DNA of 64,000 nucleotides from Mantis religiosa (GCA_030765055.1 CM060953.1:190625147-190689146); one strand, 5' to 3'. Positions 45,420 to 58,310 are shown, numbered from the stretch's first letter. Translations and numbers: made by a program. Notes: generated from the sequence alone by a model not told the origin.

Positions 45420-47290
45420 CTTAACATGATAACATCGGACTCTGTTGTGTCTAAGGAAATACTGTAACATGAACATCTTTGGTTTCTCACTCAGCAAGAT
45501 GACTAATACTGCAGATGTCGCTCTAGACCTCATTTCATCAGGATGTCTATGGAAGAGGGTGAAATAGGAAGGGCTATGTGAGATTTCCATAATATACGTA
45601 ATTTTCCAGGAGTTTTAGTTGCTATAGACTGCACACATATCCCAATTGTATCACCTGGTGGGAATAATGACGAGATTTACAGAAATCGCCATTGTTGGTT
45701 TTCTTTAAATGTTCAAGCTATCTGTGACTCAAAACTTTGTTTCCAGAATGTTGTTGCTAGGTGACCAGGTTCAGCATATGATTGCAATATTTTTAGAAAT
45801 TCTAGAATTCGTGGACAGTTTGAAGCTGAAGAATTTCCCCGAGATGAACTCCTAGGAGACAGTACTTATCGCTGTCGTCATTACTTACACCTACATTACA
45901 GAACGAGCATATAACAGGGCTCAAAGACAAACAAGATCAGTTATTGAAAGGTCTTTTGGTGTTGTCATGTTTAAGAATGAAATTAGCTGTGAAATTAGTT
46001 CGAGTTTCTCCCATAACAGTAGCAACATTTGTATTATATCTTCTTTGCTTAAACTTCTATTCTTCGTTTATATTTTCGAACTCACAGCATTGTAAACAGA
46101 CGAAAATGAAAATGATGTACATTAGGCATATAATGGAGATAAAGCAACCCAAATGGTTCACTTTTGATAAGTACTGTTTCAATGTTGAGTAAATTCTTAT
46201 ACTGCTTATATAAAACTATTTCTAGGACTAATAACCATAAAGCAAAAGATTTATTTTGCTTTTGTTATGTCTAGATTGGCTACCTTGTGCACCTGAATAA
46301 AACAGGGACGAATAATTGCGATAATTCTCGAATCCTTTCGATAGAACTCGAAAGTTCCAACATGTTAGGCGATGTTTCCGCAATTGTTTTTGTGATCTCG
46401 TATCAGTACTGAACGGCGTTCATCTGTTCTAAGATCAGCATTTTACAACCCACGCGGGTTCGTAAACTTAGTTCAGTTTTGATCTTTGATTATAAATGAA
46501 CTCCAGTTAGCAATTTTTATGCATCCGAGCCTTAGTGTATTTGAAATTCATAGCTGACTATAACGCAGCATTCTGACATCTCCAAATGTGTACTGTGACC
46601 AAGAACTTACTATTAAATTAACATTTCTACAAATCTGGTACTTTTAGTTGGTTCAGTTGGTGGAAGTTTATACTCGTGAAACCTCTTTTTCGTCGAAACT
46701 CTTTGGTGAACTCAATTTGTTCATCTGTTGTAATATCCTTAAATAATCCTGGTACAAAGTAATATTACCTGAGACGTTGTTAATATCGATTTAATTTGGA
46801 TTCATCTTTTATTTATTATTTAATTAGTGTTCCATGTTTAGTTTTACTAACTGCAGTTAGGCAGATGTTTCAACGTAATATAATTATGTATACTTGAATA
46901 CATATAACACAAATCTTAATATAGAACTTTTTAACAGTAAATACGATTTGACAGTCAATATTTTAACGCTCTAATTTCAAATTGTCACTGTTATAGGAAT
47001 CGGAAGAAATTTTAGACATCTAACCTTTAGCTGCTATAAGTAGAAATTCCAGGAATAAAATGTTTCCTAGGGAATACAAGACTCGTAGCCATTCAACAAC
47101 TGAAATGTATCTGAAATTCATAATTCCTTAAACATAAACAATGACGTAATAAGAACAGAAAATATGACATCAGAAAGGTATTTTTATGTGCAGGAACTAC
47201 AGAAAGAGCCTCCAGCAATTGCTTGGTACCAATATATCATCGAACATTTACGCTTTACGTCTAAATTACACGTAAAACCATTTTTAAATA
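45420..47290 (+). repeat. H module, copy 4
   Basis: Contains Harbinger fossil 4, heat-shock-like dyads (TTC-nn-GAA 46325-46332, GAA-nn-TTC 46350-46357) and a TATA-like sequence near 46489. It is followed directly by a B unit, as in copy 3. Confidence 0.78.
45543..45980 (+). pseudogene. Harbinger (HARBI1-like) transposase fossil 4
   Basis: Same region of the transposase as the other copies. It has a TGA soon after the start (near 45580) and a second in the ARWPG region (near 45763), the latter at the same place as in fossil 1. AIDCTHIPIVSPGGNND, LLGDSTYRC and, out of frame, RSVIERSFGVV can be read. It shares the frame break after TYRC. Confidence 0.86.
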
Positions 47291-49200
47291 CGTTTAGTAA
47301 GTATTTGTGTATGTATGTGTGTGAGACCAACCGAACTCCATAACTCACAACTAATATTTGAATAACTGAACAATGGTACTTATATGTAAGTGGCATATCT
47401 TCCTTCCAAGGATGTACTTTTCCCACATACAGTAACCAACTTTACGTCAACAATATTGTGTCATTATATTGTCACGCGAGCGTTGGAACACCCCATAGAA
47501 GCAGCTGGGAGCGGACAGCAAGGGAGGTCCGTGTTAGCCGCGCCCTCCCTTCGTTTGTCTTATAGTGGTGACAGGCAATGGCTGGGAGAAAAAACATCAT
47601 TGTGCCGTCTGTTTCTGTCCACCTGGTTCTCGAAATTACGGGATCTTTCTTCTACTGGAACCTTCCTGTGGAAACTAGAAGGCGGCGATATTCCTATAAA
47701 AAAGGGGCTGCCGTGAGCGAAGTCAGTCAGTGAGTGAGGAGACAGTCGCAGCTCTTGGTGTAAGAGTTAGTCAGTGACGTGTTAATGAACGAGAGGATTG
47801 TGCAACGGAAGACTGTACGTAACTGTGTATGTGTATCGGAGTTTACGTAATCGTGAGGACAAGTAGAATTGTAACGGACGAACTGGTGAATTGTAATTGT
47901 GTGCAGCCCGTAATTCTGTGTAATTGGCAAGTGCTAAACTGTAAGTCGGTTGAAATAAAGAACATTTTTGAGTGGTGAAATTGGACTGTTCATTTCACGA
48001 ACCCACAAAGTCACAATATGTAAGATATCTCTAACCATTTGAGCGAAATTAAAAGTTCATATATCAAAAATTGTCTTTAAAAACAATTTAGACTATTTAA
48101 CTTAGTTTATAGTTATTACAGAGGGATCTTATAGCCATAGTGATTACACTGGAATTGTGGTACTTTTTCAGCAAGAGATGTGTACATTAATAAATTTAAC
48201 AATAAATCATTTCATTTTATGTAACTAAATATAAATTATTTGTCTTATGCTCTCTAACTTTGCAGGACTTCTACAGCGAAACGGCCTCATTATTCATTTC
48301 GTACATCTTATGTGTTTGTTGGCTAATGAAAATGAAATGTATAAGTATGAAGTTTTATGAGGCAATTAATAATAATAGCTAAAATGATTGCTGGTACAGG
48401 ATCTCCAAAATTCAGCTGGCCACATCCCTTTCCTGCGTCTGGCACTTAGTGAACTTAAATTAACGCGTACTGAATATACCGATATCAATATATAACAAAA
48501 TTTGGCATGACAATCAAAATGTATTTTTGAAATTTGTGGTAACAGTTTGCGAAACTGCCATTCTGAAGGAGTTTTGTGTAATTTTCCATGACCTATAAAT
48601 CATAGTATATCAAAAGTCTTGTTTAAACATAGTTTACAACATATTTTATATGAATAAAGATTCAGAATCATTCCTTCACTATTCCAATGAATTTACAATA
48701 CAATTTCCGTTTCCGGTAAATTAGCGGGAATGGAATGGAAATTGAAAGGCCGCATATTGCGATACGCATTCCAAGCATTTCACTGTCAATTCAGTTACCT
48801 GTATCTCTCTGTTGTATCTAAAACAAAAATTCTGTAAGCGTTTTTCTTAAAGTGGTAGCAGATAGAGAGGTAAGCCTTGGTAGACAGTAGATGTGAACAT
48901 AACTCTTATAATCACATAATATTGAGGAAGTGTTCTCTTAGTTACATCGGTAGTCCACCAGGACAGACCTTGCCTTGCTGTACATAGATGGCTCTAGCTG
49001 TAATAAGTAATCGCGCGAGACAAGATTTGTAATAATTTATAAAGTTTTACAACAAATTGCATTTATGTTTTTAGTAACCCCTTATATTTAGTAGTGTTTT
49101 TACACATGAGAGTAACCAGCAGCTACATTATTTAATGAGAGAAAATTGAAGGAATTAATAATTGTGTGTCAGAAAGGAAGTCCTCTAAAATAGATATAAA
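47291..49200 (+). repeat. B-type repeat unit with core 15, interrupted by a solo LTR
   Basis: Core motif AGATGGCTCTAGCTG at 48987-49001. The unit corresponds to 33840-35100 once the LTR at 47469-48014 is removed. No gene. Confidence 0.8.
47469..48014 (+). mobile_element. Solo LTR of the Gypsy family
   Basis: 546 bp beginning TGTCACGCGAGCG and ending CACAAAGTCACA. It matches the LTR of the element at 25795-30758 over its length, on the opposite strand, with extra sequence in U3. ATAT flanks it on both sides (47465-47468 and 48015-48018). The pre-insertion site is visible at about 34005 (TTTTATATAAAATATC). AAATAAAG near 47954 fits a polyadenylation signal. The internal part was presumably lost by LTR-LTR recombination. 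Confidence 0.93.
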
Positions 49201-50607
49201 AATACACTTTTTCAGGATTGTTTTTAATTATTTTTAAATTACCGAATGTAGTGGTATGTAAATGTATCAGTTGTATTAGTCAACGTTTGTTTAAATGAGA
49301 CGTTAACGTTGCAAGAGTGGCGGTTGCCTAAAATAGCAACACTTTTTCTCTACTAAGTACATGTACTATGCACATACCCGCTATTTTAATACAGAGAGAA
49401 CGTATACTTAAGCGTTATTATATTTATTTGAATAAGACATAATAAGATTATCAAAATGCTGTAGTAATTCTTGTTCTGTTTCTGTTAATTATAACATTAA
49501 AGAACAGAAATAAAATTGTCAGCTATATCAATGTCCATTATTATTTTACAAGAGAAGAAGCCCCATTCCTCTAGTCAGTACCAACTATATAATACTTCCA
49601 GCTTTGTTGAAAACAGGGGTACTAAAATTGTTTTTCTTTTACATTCATGTCACTAAATTACAAATCCGTTTCGTTAAACAACTATTCACAGATCACATTT
49701 ACGTTATATTGAAACTATGACAGACTTTCTATGACCTTAGGTATAACCAGGAGAATGTCGTGGCTTAAAAACCAAATTACTTTAAGAAAGTTGTATATTC
49801 TTCATACTATATTTTCCTCGTATTTAACTAACATTTTATTAGTAATTATAGAACGATAAGATTTACACAATCCCCCAAACAAGTGAAGACTAGAAATTTC
49901 CAAAAACCATAAGCTGCCCTTACATTCAAACTTAACTAACAAATTTCTGGTGTATCTAGATGAACATTTTTGCTCTTATATTACAAATACAAAAAAGTTT
50001 ATTAAATACCTCTCTCCTTTAGCTTCTATCTCAGCACCTATCTTTGGTCCAATTTTTCACAAATTTAAACCATTTGTTTGTAGAACTTGCGCAGTTATTA
50101 ATCAAAAGTTGTAAGCAAATTGGATAAACATTCTAACACCCATGTGTACCTCTAAAGCTACCAAATTTTTAAAAGTGACCCTTACATTATTTTAACCTCG
50201 TATAAGTAAATATACTTCCTGGTCAAGCAGGGTACAAATTTGTGTACTTAGTATTACGGGACACCATAAAGCTACATAATATATTGGTCAACACCTTATT
50301 GGCAGCTGTTGCCCAATCAGAGCAAAGATTTGCATATTTACCTTTTAAGAGTTATAAATAAAATTTACTGAATGAAATATTTGCAAAATCACTCAAGATT
50401 TTGTTGTTAATTCATAACCACATAAAACTTTGAGTTCCTAAATCAATTAAACTATACACAAAATAATAAACAAAAATATGGCTAAGAAAACCCAAGTTTG
50501 TGTAACAGAATTACATGAAAATCATTGACCAAATGTTCAATAGAGATATTATCTGACGATGTAACCTTTTATTCCACTTTCCCACCAAAAATAATTTCGA
50601 GAAAATC

Positions 50608-50644
<37 letters not shown>

Positions 50645-50702
50645 CTGTGTGTCGGTGTGTCGGTGTGTGTGTGTGCGTGTTTGCGTGTGTGTGGGTGTGT
50701 GT

Positions 50703-50750
<48 letters not shown>

Positions 50751-51535
50751 GAACTGCGTAGTTCACAGCCGATATTACAAATAACTAAAACATGGTCGGT
50801 ACTTAAGTACAATATCTCCCATGTATATAGCTGGATCACCTTCAAAATCTATCCTCTACATCAGCAATGTTGTGCTATTTTAGTTCAGCCATCTCTAAGC
50901 ATTTTATCCAAATACAACAAATTTATTAAACGTATTATCATGTTATCGAGGAGACGCTCTTTTAGTTATATCGACTGTCCGCCAGGAGAGTCCCTTACTG
51001 ACCGCGCCTTGTTTTCCATAGATGGCTCTAGTTGTAATAATTTATCACGAGAGAGAAGATTTGAAACTATTCACAATATTTAAACATAAGTGGTACTTAG
51101 ATTATTACCATATTTTCCTGGGTTATATTTCGTTTCATCACATGAAAGTAATCAGCAGTTAATATTTTAACAGAGAAATATCAAAACAACAAACAAGTGT
51201 TTGTGAGAAACTAAGTCTTCTAAAGTGGTTATAAACATACTTTTTTTCCAAGTTACCCATCATTGAGATATTTAAAATACTGTGTAGATATGTTTACATC
51301 TATTGATTAACAATTGTGAGTAGGGAATCCACATGAGTTTCTCAACTCACTATCTTTAACAACATTTACTTCTCGATCCAAGACATGAATCAAGATAAAC
51401 ATTATCGTATTGCAACTGTCTTTCAGTTTCAAGCAAGTACAGGCTTCCTGCAACAGTCAAATATTTTAAAATTGATTGCTATCAGATTTCTTTGAAACGC
51501 CAAGTGATAAGCTAGACACAGAGTTTAATGTTGTC
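49201..51535 (+). repeat. A-type repeat unit with core 16
   Basis: Matches 42010-44081. Core motif AGATGGCTCTAGTTG at 51020-51034. Includes the GT array at 50608-50748. No gene. Confidence 0.8.
50608..50748. repeat. GT microsatellite, about 140 bp
   Basis: Nearly pure GT with a few CG or CT interruptions. It occupies the same position in the A unit as the array at 2204-2547. Open frames of Val/Cys or Thr/His across it are artefacts. Confidence 0.98.
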
Positions 51536-51845
51536 ACCTCATTCTCTTCCCAGGAGAGAGGGCGCTTCATCCGCACAGTTGGTATTATCCAGTGTCCGTT
51601 GAGGCCTTCACTCGTAACCCTGCGTCAGGGTCCCTTAACCATGTATTACACACCGGGTCAGTGTGTCCTGGAGCTAGCGAGGGAAGCGATGCTAACCCCT
51701 TTGGAGAGACTACCTCTCCCGCCACACGCCCTTTCCAAGTACTACACTCCGGTCCAGTGGTAGTTGGTGCTCGCGTGGGTACAGTCGCTGCTCCCTGGTG
51801 CAGGACTGTCCCTAAAGAAGACCCTACACGCTACCCTCATTTAAA
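51536..51845. other. GC-rich island, copy 2, origin unknown
   Basis: Second copy of 44082-44390, at the identical position relative to the A unit and F module. Open frames cross it on the plus strand (for example 51592-52065), but the two islands are not open in the same frame throughout. See copy 1 for interpretation. Confidence 0.6.
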
Positions 51846-52385
51846 GATAATTAGAATTGAATACCTATCATGGATCTATAGGAACTTGGTTTCCGGAGGT
51901 AAAACATTCTGCAATACTGTCTCTACGGGAACACAAATACAGCGCGTTAAAGCTAAAGGAACAAGAAGAACTCAATATATTAATTTTCATAATGTTTTAC
52001 GCTTTAATCAGTGCTCACAGCATTTTACCCGCAACATTTATGGTGATAGTTATTTTAAAAACTGAATATGGAGCTTTGCTCCTGAAAACTGTTCTTACCA
52101 ACAGGCACTCCTCTACCTACTTCATGTTAAACAAGAAAAACGTTACGGTAATTTATGTTAATTTTCTCGTAGGTACAAGGGAATAAGGAAATGCAGGTAT
52201 TCAACTGTTTACGGGCTAATTGCCATGTGTTCTGTACAAAATGTTTTCTGTTGGCATTTCCTTTGAGAATGGTATAATTTTATTGGAACGTGTATACAAG
52301 TAACAAGAAATAGTTCCTAAATGGTTCTCTTCACAAAAGGACAATCAAACATGAACTCTATGAATTGACGGGATCTAAATTTGAA
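51846..52385 (+). repeat. F module, copy 2, truncated
   Basis: Matches 44391-44870, then joins a B unit at about 52380 instead of continuing into an H module. Confidence 0.72.
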
Positions 52386-53280
52386 TAACTGAACAATGGT
52401 ACTGATATGTAAGTGGCATATCTTCCTTCCAAGTCTGCACTTCTCCCAGATACAGTAACCAGCCATTACGTAAACAAAATTGTGACTTAAAATATCTCTA
52501 ACCTTTTGAGCGAAACATCAGGGTTTAACCTACTGCCATGGCAAAGAAAATGTATAATTTGAAATTTCTGGTATCAGTTAGCGAAACGGCCACTCTGAAG
52601 GAGTTTCGTATAATTTTCTATGACCGATAAATCATAACATACCAAAGTCTTTTTTCAACACAGTCTATAACGTTTTTTATATTAATAAAGATTCAGAATC
52701 ATTCCTTCCCTTTTCCAATTACTTTACAATAATGTAAAGTAATGTAATGTAATTCGTTTAATGTAATTTAGGGGGAATGAAATGGAATATCAAAGGCCGC
52801 ATATTGCGATGCGCTTTTCAAACATTTAACTATCACTTCAGGTACCTGTATGTCCCTTGTATCTACAACAAAATGCTTGTAAGCGTTTTTCTTAAACTTG
52901 CAGTAGATAGATAAGTCTTAGTGGACATTAGATGTGAGCATAACTTAATCTTATAATCACATAATATGGAGGAAGTATTTCTTTAGTTACTTCGGAAGTC
53001 CACCAGGACCGACTGTGCCCTGCTGTACATAGATGGCTCTAGCTGTAATAGGTTACCGCGAGAGACAAGACTTGTAATAATTTATAAAGTGTCACACCAA
53101 TTTGCATTTATGTTCCCAGAAACGCCTTAGATTTAGCTCAGTTTTAATACATAAGAGTAACCAGCAGCTAAAGGATGTAATGGGAGAAAATTAAAGGAAA
53201 TAGTAATTATGTGTCAGAAACTAAGTCCGCTAAAGTAGATATAAAACTGCATTTTTTGGCAGTTGCTGTCAATTATTTAT
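52386..53280 (+). repeat. B-type repeat unit with core 17
   Basis: Core motif AGATGGCTCTAGCTG at 53031-53045. A small GTAATGTAATGTAAT local repeat lies near 52735-52755. No gene. Confidence 0.78.
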
Positions 53281-55290
53281 TTTTAATAAAATCTGAAAAT
53301 GAATTGTATGTTGGATTTGTTGAAGAACATTAATTTAAATGAGACGTTTTCATGGCAAGGTTTGCTATTGGCAAAAGTGAATAATTTGATGTCAAGAAAT
53401 ATCAAATTAAGGAACACTTTTCTATACCATGTACATGTCTGCTATTTTCACACGGACAGATAGATACATCACATATCATAGTTACATTTATGGGCATAAG
53501 ACCTAATAGGTGATATCTGGCAATTCTAATATTAAAGATTTCAAAATAAAAATGTCCGCTACATCTATATCCATATTTCTTTTACAAGAAAGCGAGCTCC
53601 ATTCTTCCAGAGAGAAACAAACAATATAATGCTTCCAACTACTTTTGAAAACAGGAATACTTAATATTGTGTTTCTTTTACATTCATGCAACCAAATTGC
53701 ATATACATTTTATTGAACAACTATTTCAGATGTCACATTTACCTTATATGGAAACTGTGAGAGACTTTCTTTAACTTAAGGTCTAACTAAGAAAATGTAG
53801 CGGCTGAAAAACAGAAATATTTTAAGGGAGTTTTATATTCTTCATATCATATTTCACCTACGTTTTATCACTAACTATAAAACCACAAAATTTACACAAT
53901 TTCGCGTACAAATGGAGACTTCAAATTGCAACAAAAAAATGACATAAGCTGCCCTTACATTCAAACTTAACTCACAAATAATATTCTCTCATGTATCAAG
54001 ATGAACATTTGAGCTTTTAAATTACAAATACATTAAAGATAATTTACTACCGTCCAGCTGAAAAATGTACATCTAAATCTATATTTGGTCAAAGTTTGTT
54101 CCGCTTTAAACATATGTTTGTAAAAATACTGCAAAATTATAAATCAGAAGTTGACAAAATCGTACGCAAATTGGATAAGCAATGCCTATCTCTAAAACTA
54201 GCAGCATTTTTAAAGCTACCCTTATATTATTTTAGCCCCGTATAAAAATATACTCGCTGGTCCATGAAGCTACAAATTTGTGTACTTGGTAAGTATTATA
54301 GGATACCACAAAACTGTATGATGATATTACTCAACAACTTATGATACAATATTATATATTAATTATATTACATTATATGATATATTATTAAACATAATAA
54401 TACATAATTATGTACTAATTGGCAGAATTTGCCGTATCAGAGCAGAACTTTGTATCTTTGTTCTATAACTGCTATAAATATAATTTACTGAATGAAATAT
54501 TTACAGGAAATACAGGATTTAATGTTAAGTCAATACCGCAAATATGTATTCAGCTTTGAATTCCTAAGGCAATTTAATTATACACAAAATGATAACCAAA
54601 ATTATGGCTCAGAAAACCCTAATTTTATTAAAAGGGATTACATGAATATTATGGACTACAGGTTCCATAGTGATATTGTCCGACACTTTACCATCAAAAG
54701 TCATTTGGATAAAATCTTTGTGTGTGTACGTGTGTCCGAACAGCGTAGTTCACCACCGCTATTACACATAACTAAAACATAGTCGGTACTTAAGTCGAAT
54801 TTCTCCCATGTATATAGGTAGACCTGCTCCAAAAAGCATCCGCTACATCAACAAAGCTCGACCATTTTATGTGAGCAATCTCTAATCATTTGATCCAAAC
54901 ACAAATGTATTAAACGTGTTATCGTTGTTATTGAGGAGGCGCTCTTTTAGTTATAACGATTGTCCGCCAGGAGAGGCGCTTACTGGCCGTGCCTTGCTTT
55001 ACATAGATGGCTCTAGCTGTAATAACTTATCACAAGAGACAAAATTTGTAATTATTTACAACCTTTTATACAAGTTGTACTTATGTTCATACCATACGCC
55101 TTAGATTATATTTTGTTTTATCGCCTGAAAGTAATCGACATCTAGAATTTATATAGACAAATATAATCAGAACCAAACAATTCTTTCTGAGAATGGAGGC
55201 CTTCTAAAACTCTTATAAAAGTAATTTTTCCAACTTAAAATTCATTGACACATACTAAATTGCATTTTATCCTCAGAGATACTTGTGTTT
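53281..55290 (+). repeat. A-type repeat unit with core 18
   Basis: Core motif AGATGGCTCTAGCTG at 55005-55019, GT site short. Closest by eye to 12970-14720. An AT-only insertion of about 70 bp at 54345-54415 is private to this unit. No gene. Confidence 0.78.
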
Positions 55291-56297
55291 AATAACGAGT
55301 CTAAACATTGAATTCATATAACAACCTGAAAGCTATGTACTTTTGTTCTCATCACTTAGAATTCTAAAATGAATAATAGCTTCTCATTAAAGAAGACTAT
55401 AGTTATTAGATAATTCATCCAAATAACAAGAAGTATTCCCCAAATTGTTCAAAAATAAATCAGACAAAAGACGTCTGACGAGATAAAAGTTCTTAAGGTT
55501 TATCACTTATGTAACTATGCCACCTCCACAAACTATTCCTTTCCTGAAACAAATGTTGTCATTTTATATAAAATATCTCTTTCCATTTGAACGAAACACA
55601 TTCTGTTCAACAGATTTCCATAAAAATTATGTATGTCTCGAATTTTCCGGAAACAGCCTCTAAAATCACCTCATTCTATATGACTATAGTATAACTTTCT
55701 ATATTTGCTAAGTCATAAGCTATAAACAAAGTTATAATTATGTCAAACTGTTTGGTCATTAACAATATCCAAGTTATTCGCCGCTTTCAACATCAATTTC
55801 CAAAACATCTTTCAATTGCTTGTTTCTTATGATTCTGTGGGATGAAAATTGAATTTCAAATAGGCTTATTGAGACCCGCTTTTTAAACGTTTAACTGTCA
55901 CTTCAATTTTCTGTATCCACCGGTTTATGTACAATGACACTATTTCCGTAAATGTTTATCCTAAACGTACATTAGATAGCTAACTAAGCCTTTGTAGATG
56001 AGATGAGTAGACTGAAAATCATCATATTTTTCGGTCCTTTGACATATTTCCAAATGGAAGAAATGTTGGCAACTTTGAAGCAGTGCATCAAAAACCAGAG
56101 ACTGGTGAGATAACAACGCTGAACGATTGCTCAAGACCATAGACGCTGATGGTCTATACTTTGAACGTTAGTTAACTGCTCGTCATAACACATTTCAAAT
56201 TATTGTTTATTTTATAAAAAACGACATTACCTATTACACAGTACAGTACTATGTCCCTCTTCTTTATGTTACCACCCTTCGAAAAATTAACCTTTCT

Positions 56298-56480
56298 CTA
56301 TTTGCAATAGTTACCTTTCCCAGGAAAAAATCTTTCAGAGTTAAGAGTCATGGACTCCTCTACATCAGAATCAGTGCTGTTGTCACTTTCTTCAAGTACT
56401 TCTTCTTCGCTTAGTTCGCTGCTGTCTATTAGATCATGTGGCAGTTCGTTAAATATCTTCAACATTTCCAATGAAGTCAT
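56298..56480 (-). pseudogene. Acidic small ORF, possibly a transposase N-terminal relic
   Basis: 60-codon frame starting MTSLEMLKIFNELPHDLIDS followed by an acidic Glu/Asp/Ser stretch and ending GKGNYCK. An acidic N-terminus of this style is known from piggyBac-like transposases, but no catalytic part is seen and the resemblance is weak. A homologous, broken copy lies at about 17400-17570. It may be just an open stretch in repeat DNA. Confidence 0.3.
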
Positions 56481-56537
56481 TTTCCAATTTGAAAAAGCAT
56501 TTTGATTGCTACAGTATAATAGTTACTAATATGACTG

Positions 56538-56541
<4 letters not shown>

Positions 56542-56595
<54 letters not shown>
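56542..56595. repeat. CA microsatellite
   Basis: About 27 CA repeats; the homologous site at about 17620-17655 is short and interrupted. Confidence 0.98.
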
Positions 56596-56598
<3 letters not shown>

Positions 56599-57094
56599 GC
56601 ACAAGCACGCACTGGTTCGTAACCTTGACGTGAAGACAGTGAAATGAAATTTTTTATGTGGACAGGCGCGCGTAGAGGTTTACACGGGTAACATTTCAAT
56701 AGCTTAATACCTTGTTACTTGTAAAAAAATAAATAGAATTAAAGAAAAAGCTTAACAAAGTCGTGCAACCATTAGAAATGCTGCCACATGCAAAAATGTA
56801 GGTTGGGGCTACTTTATATCCCAGTGCGGCCGCTCTTGTGTGTCCCAACTCCATAACTCGCAACTGATACGATACTTATCGAAGTCCAATATATGTATTT
56901 CACGGATGGAGCTGTCCCAATGAACAAATATTAGGGAGGAGGTGCTCCTTTAGTTATACCAATTGTCCGCCAGGATAGGCACTTACCGACTTTGTCTTGC
57001 CTTCCATAGATGGCTCCACCTGTAATAACTTACCACTAGAGAAACGAGTTGTCGTAATTTACATATTTTACAACAAATTATACTTATGTTGCTA

Positions 57095-58310
57095 CGAGGC
57101 ATGTTTTTTAAGTCAGTGCCGTTTTGCTATTCCTCCGCCGCATCGCTACTGTCGGCGTTCTGCTCATGCGCGCTGGTTGCCTACATCTCTTGTCTACGCA
57201 CTGACGCCATTACTGTGTGATTCTTTATTGTATACGTTGGTTACTGAGTATTTAAGATGCCTCCGACAATCGTGAGTACCGCCGATTGTGAAGTACGGGC
57301 TGGTATACGATTTCTTAAGGCTAAAGGCGTAAAACCGATCGATATGCATCGTGAGATCTGTGAAGGTTACGGACAAAACATTATCAGTGATGGAATGTTA
57401 AGGAAATGGGTGAGAGAATTTAAAGATGGCCGCACAAATGTGCATGATGAAGAACGGATTGGGCGTCCTTCGGTCGTTACTGAAGATTTGGTGCAGAAAG
57501 TGGACCAGAAGGTGAGAGAAAACAGATGCTTTACAATTTCATCATTGCGCGACTATTTTCCTTGATATTCTCATAGTGTTTTGCATCGCATTGTGACCGA
57601 GAACTTGAAGTACCGGAAATTGTATTCATCTTGATTTCCAAAAATGTTGACGGAGTTGCACCAAACCCAACGTTTAGGCAGTGCATTGACTTTCCTTGAG
57701 CGGTACCACAATGAAGGTGAAGATTGTTTAAACAAAATTGTTACTGGTGACGAAACATGGGTGTCCTACGTCACACCATAATCGAAGCAACAATCCATAG
57801 AATGGCGACATTTATCATTACCGACAAAATTGAAGTTTAAGCAAACAATTTCTGCCCGGAAAATGATGTGCACAGTTTTTTTGGGACAGAAAAGGAGTAT
57901 TGCTAGTGGAGTTTCTGCCTCGTAATGAGACAATTAATGCAGCGTCTTATTGTGAGACATTGAACAATCTGCGCCGTGCAATCCAGAACAAAAGACGTGG
58001 CAAGTTGAGTAAGGGTATCGTTTTGCTGCATGGCAATGCCCGTCCACATGTGGCTAATCGGACCAAAGATCTCATCAAATCTTTTCAATAGGAAACTCTA
58101 GATCATCATCCATACAGCCGTGATCTGGCGCCTAGCGGCTACCATTTGTTCCTGCACTTGAAGAAACATCTGGACGGTCAGCGTCTTCAAGACCATAACG
58201 AAGTCAAAACAGTTGTGATACAGTGGTTAACACGTCAGGCGGCAGAATTTTATGAGGAGGGCATTCAAAAACTGGTGCCACGTTAAGACACGTTATGACA
58301 CGTTATTTAA
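57095..58310 (+). mobile_element. Tc1/mariner element (mariner family), 3' end missing
   Basis: Begins CGAGGCATGTTTTTTAAG right after a TA (57093-57094), the mariner target dinucleotide, within a repeat unit. The transposase frame starts at 57257. The right inverted repeat is not found: at about 58300 sequence changes to a LINE 3' tail. The element is therefore truncated, by LINE insertion or an associated deletion. Confidence 0.88.
57257..58286 (+). pseudogene. Mariner transposase, degenerate
   Basis: A mariner-type DD34D transposase normally of about 345 residues. The N-terminal DNA-binding part is open (57257-57565): MPPTIVSTADCEVRAGIRFL, KMWV-like helix (RKWVREFKDGRTNVHDEER), GRPSVVTEDLVQKV. 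Downstream motifs appear between lesions: VTGDETWVSYVTP with the first catalytic Asp, LLHGNARPHVA, where the expected second catalytic Asp is Gly (GGC at 58032-58034), and YSRDLAPSGYHLF with the third. Stops occur at 57563-57565, near 57633 and near 57779, and a one-base gain in a T run at about 57875-57881 shifts the frame. Not functional. Confidence 0.92.

Larger units (their letters stand above)
55291..57094 (+). repeat. D/E-type repeat unit with core 19
   Basis: Matches 3460-4090 and 16400-17930. Core motif AGATGGCTCCACCTG at 57008-57022, the last in the run of cores spaced about 2.0 kb. The mariner inserted shortly after the core. Confidence 0.75.

Noticed and set aside
50525..51083. Open frames over the second GT array
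   Set aside because: Same reason; the non-repeat part lies in a repeat core that is not open in other copies.
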